In this document: in pieces, positions 56,286-64,000 of the stretch | Position numbering within the stretch: the stretch's first letter is position 1 | Layout of the letters: every line of letters begins with the position of its first letter | Assembly: GCA_949126835.1 (NCBI GenBank) | Contig: OX421497.1 | Coordinates: 16,699,823-16,763,822 of the forward strand | Source: Anisus vortex | Lineage: Eukaryota > Mollusca > Gastropoda > Planorbidae | Reading direction: 5' to 3' | DNA: 64,000 bases | Translations under genes and position numbers: made by a program | Notes under the pieces: generated by a model | The model's database searches: none | The model's input: only the letters and a program-made list of their open reading frames with translations | Told to the model about the DNA's origin: nothing

Positions 56286-57026
56286 TAATTAACTCCTTGT
56301 CTTTTTGTTTCCCTTCTATTTTTCTCCATATCAAAGAACATTCCTTTCTCATTTCTATTATTCATATTCATCAACGTTCTCCTTATCATTTTCTAATCTA
56401 CTTCACCCAACAAGCTTTATAAAAGCCTGTATTCACCACAAACAAAATATCACTAACTATAGACATACGTATTGAACGGCTTATCTTCTCTCATATATGA
56501 GCACATATAATATGTCTTGTATTTCTAAATAAAATAATAATTCTATATTCGTTTATTTGTATGTTATAGACATCTAGATGATATCAAGGAAAATGTAAAC
56601 ACACTTACTCTCGATTTCCCGAAAATATCAAGTGTGCAACTGAATTGGTTGATTTTAAATAAATAAAAGTGTAGTGAGAATGTTTCGTTACTTAGTTATT
56701 ATTATTGTGTCTTTCGGTAATTAGTTATTGTATTCGTGTAGAGTTCCGGTTGCGCTTGAATGTGGATTAGTATTGTTCAACGGTCAGCTGTTCCTGTTAG
56801 CGTCTATGTAATGTTTTAAACCGATCGAACCTGACTCGTTGCATTCTTCCAGTTAATAGTATTACACTACAAAAAAATAAAACCCAAAATATTGTCAGAC
56901 AGTCAGTCACAAACACTGCAATGAAAATTCAAGCATTAACTGGGGACTACCCATAGAAGTATATAAGAAAGTCATGTCATATTTAGAGTATTTGTTTGGT
57001 TGCCAGATACATAAGTATCAAACGGA
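56286..57026. other. Intergenic, nothing recognised
   Basis: AT-rich. A frame starting at 56974 (MSYLEYLFGCQ) simply leads into the array. Confidence 0.5.
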
Positions 57027-57851
57027 TGACAAAGAGAGACAAAAAATGAGCACGAAGGAGGACACAGCGAGTCAAAAAACGAGGACAAAGGAGGACTCAG
57101 TGAGTCAAAAAACGAGGACAAAGGAGGACTCAGTGAGTCAAAAACGAGGACAAAGGAGGACTCAGTGAGTCAAAAAACGAGGACAAAGGAGGACTCAGTG
57201 AGTCAAAAAACGAGGACAAAGGAGGACTCAGTGAGTCAAAAAACGAGGACAAAGGAGGACTCAGTGAGTAAAAAAACGAGGACAAAGGAGGACTCAGTGA
57301 GTCAAAAAACGAGGACAAAGGAGGACTCAGTGAGTCAAAAAACGAGGACAAAGGAGGACTCAGTGAGTCAAAAAACGAGGACAAAGGAGGACTCCGTGAG
57401 TCAAAAAACGAGGACAAAGGAGGACTCAGTGAGTCAAAAAACGAGGACAAAGGAGGACTCAGTGAGTCAAAAAACGACGACAAAGGAGGACTCAGTGAGT
57501 CAAAAAACGAGGACAAAGGAGGACTCAGTGAGTCAAAAAATGAGGACAAAGGAGGACTCAGTGAGTCAAAAAACGAGGACAAAGGAGGACTCAGTGAGTC
57601 AAAAAACGAGGACAAAGGAGGACTCAGTGAGTCAAAAAACGAGGACAAAGGAGGACTCAGTGAGTCAAAAAACGAGGACAAAGGAGGACTCAGTGAGTCA
57701 AAAAACGAGGACAAAGGAGGACTCAGTGAGTCAAAAAACGAGGACAAAGGAGGACTCAGTGAGTCAAAAACGAGGACAAAGGAGGACTCAGTGAGTCAAA
57801 AAACGAGGACAAAGGAGGACACAGTGAGTCAAAAACGAGGACAAAGGAGGA
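57027..57851. repeat. 33-bp minisatellite, about 24 units
   Basis: The unit contains ACGAGGACAAAGGAGGACTC then AGTGAGTCAAAAA. The plus strand encodes a charged 11-residue repeat (SVSQKTRTKED) and the minus strand SPPLSSFFDSL, each open for about 205 codons. Loss of one A in the A6 run at about 57134, 57770 and 57832 breaks the plus frame, so a coding role is unlikely. Confidence 0.96.
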
Positions 57852-57932
57852 CGTATGGAGTGATCCATATAAATTCGTTTCTGATGCAACCCACACTTTT
57901 TTTAACAGCTGCCAATAATTGTCCACCGTTAA
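57852..57932. other. Short spacer
   Basis: Nothing recognised. Confidence 0.4.
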
Positions 57933-58186
57933 GGGGTACGGTGGCGTTCGACTGGCGATCCGAAGGTCTGGGTTCGAATCCTGGTGCAAGCTAGGATTCT
58001 TTCCTGGAAATTGAGGGTGTCCCTGAGTCTACCCAGCTCTGATGGGTACCTGACACTAGTTGGGGTAAAGTAAAGGCGGCTGAGCATTGTGCTGACCACA
58101 CATCCCCTCCTATGCCGTGGCAACAGAAACTGGGGAACGCTGCTTCGTCAGCCCTATCATCAGTTAGGTCCGAAGAATACTTTACT
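57933..58186 (+). mobile_element. SINE family 1, near full length
   Basis: The head GGGGTACGGTGGCGTTCGAC lacks the AGCCGAGCGGCAGC part of box A. Box B GGTTCGAATCC is intact (about 57970). Then the body GATGGGTACCTGACACTAGT, GTAAAGTAAAGGCGGCTGAG and 3' end GGTCCGAAGAATACTTTACT. The box A loss would impair Pol III transcription. It sits between two large minisatellites. Confidence 0.92.
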
Positions 58187-58280
58187 GCCGACCAAGTAAA
58201 AATTAAATTAAATAGCCTGCATTTGGGCAACTTTGATAATGAACTTTACAGTTTGTGCTAAGATTCTTTCAAAACAATCT
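58187..58280. other. Short spacer
   Basis: Nothing recognised; about 95 bp between the SINE end and the next array. Confidence 0.4.
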
Positions 58281-59279
58281 TCATTCTTTATACCTGTACA
58301 CATGATCATTTCTTTATACCTGTACACATGATCATTTCTTTATACCTGTACACGTGATCATTTCTTTATACCTGTACACGTGATCATTTCTTTATACCTG
58401 TACACGTGATCATTTCTTTATACCTGTACACATGATCATTTCTTTATACCTGTACACATGATCATTTCTTTATACCTGTACACGTGATCATTTCTTTATA
58501 CCTGTACACATGATCATTTCTTTATACCTGTACACGTGATCATTTCTTTATACCTGTACACATGATCATTTCTTTATACCTGTACACGTGATCATTTCTT
58601 TATACCTGTACACGTGATCATTTCTTTATACCTGTACACATGATCATTTCTTTATACCTGTACACATGATCATTTCTTTATACCTGTACACATGATCATT
58701 TCTTTATACCTGTACACATGATCATTTCTTTATAACTGTACACGTGATCATTTCTTTATACCTGTACACATGATCATTTCTTTATACCTGTACACGTGAT
58801 CATTTCTTTATACCTGTACACGTGATCATTTCTTTATACCTGTACACATGATCATTTCTTTATACCTGTACACATGATCATTTCTTTATACCTGTACACA
58901 TTATCATTTCTTTATACCTGTAAACGTGATCATTTCTTTATACCTGTACACATGATCATTTCTTTATACCTGTACACGTGATCATTTCTTTATACCTGTA
59001 CACGTGATCATTTCTTTATACCTGTACACATGCTCATTTCTTTATACCGGTACACGTGATCATTTCTTTATACCTGTACACGTGATCATTTCTTTCTACC
59101 TGTTCACGTGATCATTTCTTTCTACCTGTACACGTGATCATTTCTTTATACCTGTACACATGATCATTTCTTTATACCTGTACACGTGATCATTTCTTTA
59201 TACCTGTACACGTGATCATTTCTTTATACCTGTACACATGATCATTTCTTTATACCTGTACACATGATCATTTCTTTAT
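58281..59279. repeat. 26-bp minisatellite, about 38 units, each with an E-box-type core
   Basis: The unit contains TACCTGTACACGTGATCATT then TCTTTA. The main polymorphism is CACGTG versus CACATG at the same site, in roughly equal numbers. Rare changes are CACATTAT, AAACGTG and TTCACGTG. The core overlaps the palindromes CACGTG and TGATCA. Confidence 0.97.
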
Positions 59280-59374
59280 TCATTGTATTTTGTGCTTTTC
59301 TAGATTATTCTTTAGAATTTACAAAACATTAAATAATTAAAAAGCCCAATTAAAAAATAATAATTTTAAAGCTC
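59280..59374. other. Short AT-rich spacer
   Basis: Nothing recognised. Confidence 0.4.
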
Positions 59375-59470
59375 TGCCTGCCGGACGGAGGACATTAGGC
59401 TGAAAAGGAGGACATGCCGTCCTCCTTTGTCCGGACTTCTGCGGTGGGTCCTGCGAATTTTAACTACCGC
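59375..59470. other. Hairpin-rich GGAC segment
   Basis: AAAGGAGGAC (59404-59413) and GTCCTCCTTT (59419-59428) form a perfect 10-bp stem with a 5-base loop, flanked by CCGGAC / GTCCGG. GTCCTCCTTTGTCC is the exact reverse complement of a 14-mer in the 33-bp units at 57027-57851. It may be a transposon end, but is not identified. Confidence 0.55.
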
Positions 59471-60518
59471 AGGTTTTTTAAAGATAAATATTTGCTGACT
59501 TTGCATATTTGTACCATTTATTTATTTATTTATTTATGACGTCGATATGACGTCCTCGGTATTTAAAGGGAAATAAATTAATAAATGGACAAGAACTCCC
59601 CCCCCTCTCCACTTAAACATAATCAAGCAAATTACAATAGTTTTAGTCTTAATAGCTTTCAACTTTCAAGCCAATAGAACTGAACAATTGAAGGGAAATT
59701 GTACTATACAATGTCAACGATATTATAATCTTAGATTCGATGTATTGCACATACAACTAGATTTATAGACCACATGACATCAAATAAAGAAAAGTTATAA
59801 GACAATTAATTATGTTTAAAAACGACTCAATGTAAATAATATATATCTAAATGAAATTTGTATTTCATCTCACGTTTTCACAATGTCTTAAATTTTTTTT
59901 CTCATTGCTTGTTGCTATAATTAGAATTGTCCAAACCTATGTGACCAAGCACAAAATGACCAAAGTTAATGACCGCTAAATGAGTCATTTTTCTTTTTTT
60001 CTTTGCTGGTTGCACTGGTCCTACTTTTGACCTTTAGGAAAACCCCACGGGGCATCATCGCACACGGCAAAGGTCCACCTCTACCGTTGGAAGAGAACTG
60101 GACACAGACACACACACACATACACACACACACACACACCCTTAGCCCCACAACCTCCCTCCACACTTAATACCGGAGTAAATATTCGTGACACAATAAC
60201 ATTTTGACGGCCGATGGTGGACACAGTGGACGCAGTGGGCGCAGTGGTCTCTTTCCGTATTTCCAGTGCGAAACAAAAGGACGAAATGACAGACCACCAT
60301 ACAGGGATACATAGGGTGTAATCTTAAATAACACTGGAGCTGAGATTGTCCAGCGTCCGCTGGGGGGGGGGGGGGGCTCATCATTTCCTACTCACACATA
60401 CCCGATAAAGCTGGTGGGCTTTACCCCGGGGGGGGGGGGGGGCTAAAAGGTACGCTCTTGGGTCGATCAAGATCTGATGTTTACCATACACGTGTTGGGA
60501 GAAGGAAGAGAAGGATCG
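59471..60518. other. Intergenic
   Basis: No gene recognised. Short (TTTA)n at 59517-59537, CA-rich stretch at 60103-60140, G runs at about 60361-60376 and 60428-60442. Confidence 0.5.
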
Positions 60519-60562
60519 AGAGTTGTGTTAACCACACAATCCCGTGGTATGCCGTGGACAGT
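60519..60562 (+). mobile_element. SINE family 1 fragment
   Basis: GTTAACCACACAATCCCGTG followed by GTATGCCGTGGACAGT matches the 3' third of the SINE. The rest is lost. Confidence 0.55.
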
Positions 60563-60598
60563 ATGGTTGGTTGGCCCTGCTACGCCAAAATCATAGAC

Positions 60599-60800
60599 CA
60601 GGGGTTGGTAACCTACGGAAAGCGTGCCAGACTTGGCACGCACAGTGAATTTTCAAAGGCACGCGGAAGAACTCCAAAATGGCAATTCAAGTCTTTTCTA
60701 CAAGAAACTGAGTGCTAGAACAGGATACAGACTTTTGGCACGCTGAATGAATTAGAAATCCTACTTGGGCACATTATTATCAAAAAGTTGCCGACCCCTG
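60599..60800. mobile_element. hAT-like MITE, family B, 202 bp
   Basis: The left end is CAGGGGTTGGTAACCTACGG. The right end, reverse-complemented, is CAGGGGTCGGCAACTTTTTG. Flanking octamers TCATAGAC and GAATAGAC share 6 of 8 bases. Internal GCGTGCCA / TGGCACGC repeats are inverted. It is the reverse-orientation relative of 40545-40791. Confidence 0.8.
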
Positions 60801-61652
60801 GAATAGACAATCAATGGAAATTGCGTCTTACTTGACAAACACGACTGGATAAACGCCTATAATAGCAGATTCGACGTTCTCTAACAATGGCATGTTTAGT
60901 CGAAATCATTGGTGTCAATTTCAAAGCCTGTGGGTCACATCCGGCTCCTCGTATGATTAAATACGGCTCATTATTGTCGAAAAAAAAAGTTTTATTCTTC
61001 ACTCATCAATAAACGTTTAACAAATTCGGCTCACAAACGTAAGTGTTATTCTAGTTTTGCTCCCACCCCCATGGCCCCCATTTTCAGATAAAAAACAACA
61101 ACTATATAACATAGAGAAGTAGTTAGAAAACAAAACAAACCTTAACCTTAAAAGCAGGGAACAGTATACTATATTTAAGTTTAAAAACCCAATTCTAGTT
61201 TCATTAGCTTGTAACGTGATATGGCTATTCACTGTACTATTCATGAAGGATATGTCAGCCGCACGGAAATGCCAAAAACTAATAGGAATAGATTAGTTTC
61301 AACTGGGCCAGTGGAACATGAGAAGCTGTTAGTTTCTTCCACTACTGGCTCAAACGCGGCACGATATGACCCAATGCCTATATGGAAATAAACAAACAAC
61401 CACAAACAAACACAATCTCGACAAACAACAACAAGCGAATTAAAGAGGTCAACTATCTGGATATTTTTGGCTACACCCAAATGGGGTGGAACATGTGATA
61501 ACTGGTAATAAAGTACTTTAAAGTTAAAAAAAACACAAGAAAGTAGGTCACGAGATCGATTTTACTTTCGATAATCTCTGGGACTGAAAGAAAGTAGTAG
61601 GACCACTCGTGGAAAAGGTGCAACCTCATTTTGGAAAAACAAAAAAACAAAC
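60801..61652. other. Intergenic, with a decayed MITE-like segment
   Basis: 60915-61030 (TGTGGGTCACATCCGGCTCC, AATACGGCTCATTATTGTCG) is a degenerate relative of the family C MITE at 40921. The rest is unrecognised. Confidence 0.45.
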
Positions 61653-61712
61653 GAGCAGTCTCGATTTGTAACGCGCAGCCTCGACTTCAAATGTACAACC
61701 TCGATTTAAAAC
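61653..61712. repeat. 20-bp tandem repeat, 3 diverged units
   Basis: GCAGTCTCGATTTGTAACGC, GCAGCCTCGACTTCAAATGT and ACAACCTCGATTTAAAACGA in tandem. Confidence 0.75.
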
Positions 61713-62579
61713 GATACAGGCCATAAGAATAATATGTTAATAGTGGGAACAGTGTCTGCAGAGGTTATACAAATATTATGTATTTTTTATAAAGCGCTTA
61801 TTAAAGAAAACATAATTTATGCTAAGGCCAAAGGTCATTCTCTACTAAGGGTGTGGCTATAAGTTTTCTTTCACAGGACATCTTTGTTGTAGTTCATCTC
61901 GCTAGCCCCTTTTCTCTTCATCTCTCCCCATCTTTTCGTCTCTCTATCTTCACTCTTGCTTTCTCTTTCTCCCGATTTTTCTCTGTTTCTCACTTTCTCT
62001 CCCCTTTTTCTCTCCACATCTTCCAGTACATTACAACTTTCTCTCTTTGTTCTGTCTCTCCTCACGTCTCCAGCCCCCCATCCCCACTCTCACCAACTCT
62101 CTCTATCCATACATACCTTGTTCTCTTATCTTGTAATAAGATCGACAAGTGCGCATACAAAGCACCATTCTAAACAAAAACAAAAACCAATCAAGGAAAG
62201 ACAACTCAATCATGTCATCAATGACATTACTCCCCCCTCTCCTCCTTCCCTACCAACACCTTATCTTCAGACATTTTTCTTTCTCCCCCCCCCCCCCCCC
62301 ACATATTATGTTTTCTCTTCAGCTAACCCCTTCACCATGACATTTTGCCAATTTCATTCCCTCCGATCTCAAAGAAAGGCTCCACCGCTGGAACATAGGC
62401 GTACGTCTAACATTTTTTTTTTTGCAAACATTTTGCTTTATGAATTAAAACTGAACATCAACTTTGCCAGCGTTGCAGCAAGAATATTATCGGGTCAATT
62501 AAGTGCAGAAATCTGACAAATTTGGACATTTTTTTAATTAGGTGACAATTTATGTAGTGATAACATAGGTAACCACGCC
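61713..62579. other. Intergenic, partly pyrimidine-rich
   Basis: 61890-62110 is CT-rich low-complexity sequence. C run at 62287-62300. Short frames there are compositional. Confidence 0.5.
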
Positions 62580-62925
62580 CAGGTAAACAACTAAGATACA
62601 TTAGGCATAAAAGTATGGAATCTACTTCCCATTCAACTCAAACCAACAAGTTGTATCGTCACTTAAAAACACATTATTTTAATATTTACCTTCGTTAAAC
62701 ATGTTTAGCCCCCTACTGTTTTACTTGTATACTAGGTCGCTTAATGCTACATTTATTTGCTTTGTCCCAATATTTGTAAAGCTTTAAATTATTAATTAGC
62801 TTTATATTTTTTAGCCTAGATAATTATATTCGTGTTTTGTTTGTTGCTCAATGTTAAATGCGCTCTGAGCTTACATTATAATTTGTTGGCAGCGCTATAC
62901 AAATATAATTGTTATTATTTATTTA
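62580..62925 (+). mobile_element. L2/CR1-like LINE 3' end
   Basis: 62608-62655 reads GIKVWNLLPIQLKPTS. After a frameshift HLKTHYFNIYLR follows, matching the …WNsLP…FK..LKTHLF C-terminus of LINE ORF2. The 3' UTR carries AAATGCGCTCTGAGCTTACA and GTTGGCAGCGCTATACAAAT, then an (ATT)n-type tail, as in L2-type elements. The same tail lies at 51145 (minus). It is truncated and inactive. Confidence 0.78.
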
Positions 62926-62992
62926 TATAGTCTTCTATAAGCCTATACGTTTATTTATATAGTCTTCTATAAGCCTATACGTTTATTTAGAA
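62926..62992. repeat. 32-bp tandem duplication after the LINE tail
   Basis: ATAGTCTTCTATAAGCCTAT then ACGTTTATTTAT occurs twice. Confidence 0.88.
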
Positions 62993-63098
62993 TGCGGTAG
63001 TAAGGTTACAGAATAAATAGAGTCTATATTAAGATGTGAACGGCGACAATAAAAAGTTTTACATTTTGTGAAAATCAAATAACCTGTCAGTAAAAAGC
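62993..63098. other. Short spacer
   Basis: Nothing recognised. Confidence 0.4.
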
Positions 63099-63300
<202 letters not shown>

Positions 63301-63354
63301 TCTGCCTGCCTAAGTATCATGTCAACATATTTTTTACTCTCTTTCTTTTAACTC

Positions 63355-63540
63355 GTACTGTCTGTCTGTCTGCTTGGCTGGTTGGTTGCTTGCTTGCTTG
63401 TAAAACTTTACATCGATTTTTCGACAACTTCCCGTCATCCAATGGAGCTGAAACTTGGGCAGCAGACTTGTTGCGACTAACAATATATTCTATCAAATTT
63501 TCGGCATCATAGCCTTTGGAATAGTTACTAATACCTTCAA
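63355..63540 (-). mobile_element. Dispersed repeat with tetranucleotide tail, copy B
   Basis: Matches 1372-1545. On the minus strand the element ends in CAAGCAAGCAAGCAACCAAC and CAGACAGACAGA. The minus strand is open for 114 codons (63317-63661) with peptide …KGYDAENLIEYIVSRNKSAA…, similar to the copy A translation. I do not recognise a protein family. Confidence 0.6.
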
Positions 63541-63889
63541 CCAATTTGCGAGTCGAAGAAAATTTTACGTAAAACATGGCTGTCTCTACTGGAAGAGACG
63601 GAAGTAAAAGAACTTTTCGGATATGTTCGTTTTTACGAAATAAATAGAATGAAAACGACACAATGTAGCCGAAACTAAGCGAGTTATCTTTTTATGTTTT
63701 TTTTTGCGGGCCAAAGCTAGAAAAAAAAGGATGCGCAAACTTTTAGTGTTTAAAGTCATAAGGTATGATATCACTTATATTTATTTTAATATATCAAAAT
63801 ATAAACTAAACATAAACTTAGTTTTTTTTTATTAATTTATTATTTAAAAGAATCAACAATGAGCCACCCTGTCCTTCAATGATGGTAAT
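63541..63889. other. AT-rich intergenic DNA
   Basis: Nothing recognised. Confidence 0.5.
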
Positions 63890-64000
63890 ATGTTCCAGTC
63901 CATCATGACGCATTGAATTGTATATCCAATGTTCCAGTCCATCATGACGCATTGAATTGTATATCCAATGTTCCAGTCCATCATGACGCATTGAATTGTA
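63890..64000. repeat. 39-bp tandem repeat, cut by the window edge
   Basis: TGTTCCAGTCCATCATGACG followed by CATTGAATTGTATATCCAA recurs; almost three units are visible and the array continues beyond 64000. Confidence 0.93.

Noticed and set aside
56974..57794. Charged SVSQKTRTKED repeat protein
   Set aside because: Minisatellite with one-base losses in an A run that break the frame at both ends; the minus strand is equally open.
63317..63661. A 114-codon gene on the minus strand
   Set aside because: It overlaps a dispersed repeat whose other copy has a stop, and it runs into a microsatellite tail; no known domain.

Overview
This window looks like gene-free, repeat-dominated DNA from a large animal genome. 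The best fit is a panpulmonate freshwater snail (Biomphalaria, Bulinus, Physella or Lymnaea type). The basis is inference: an about 250-bp tRNA-derived SINE occurs about 16 times, and its body (…CTGAGTCTACCCAGCTCTGATGG… …AAGTAAAGGCGGCTGGGC…) resembles, from memory, a SINE abundant in Biomphalaria sequences. I could not run a database search. I find no supportable protein-coding gene, rRNA, functional tRNA or CRISPR array. The very long open frames, up to 623 codons, are all tandem repeats whose unit lacks stop codons.

Layout. 1-3166: SINE and LINE fragments, with a hAT-like MITE carrying a perfect 8-bp target-site duplication (TSD) inside a LINE remnant. 3167-7161: a 4-kb minisatellite of 47-bp units with higher-order structure. 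7162-11650: a second perfect-TSD MITE, a SINE, and a 33/29-bp minisatellite starting just after the SINE 3' end. 11651-20084: AT-rich intergenic DNA with small repeats and old SINEs. 20085-22211: three near-adjacent arrays (36-bp, GA-rich, 18-bp). 22212-29955: intergenic DNA, SINEs meeting tail to tail around a 34-bp repeat, a LINE 3' end, and 50-bp, 14-bp and 20-bp arrays. 29956-31790: an 18-bp array, then a SINE inserted in a SINE with a 13-bp TSD. 35351-36670: a 33-bp array. 37900-41281: a LINE end, a near-perfect 20-bp array and two hAT-like MITEs. 41965-47044: 26-, 43-, about 25- and 23-bp arrays; the 43-bp unit incorporates a SINE tail. 48225-52955: SINEs, a tetranucleotide array split by a MITE, an L2-like LINE tail, an 820-bp inverted-repeat element with a THAP-like fossil, and a LINE reverse-transcriptase C-terminus. 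53866-59279: 32-, 14-, 25/26-, 33- and 26-bp arrays. 59280-64000: a MITE, an L2-like LINE end, tetranucleotide repeats, and the start of a 39-bp array cut by the window edge.

By hand sum, tandem arrays occupy roughly 19 kb, or 30% of the window, in more than 25 unrelated families. Mobile-element remnants add several more kb. Homopolymer G or C runs of 8-20 bases are unusually frequent. The main biological theme is turnover: SINE tails apparently seeding minisatellites, arrays homogenising, and small DNA transposons landing in and around them.
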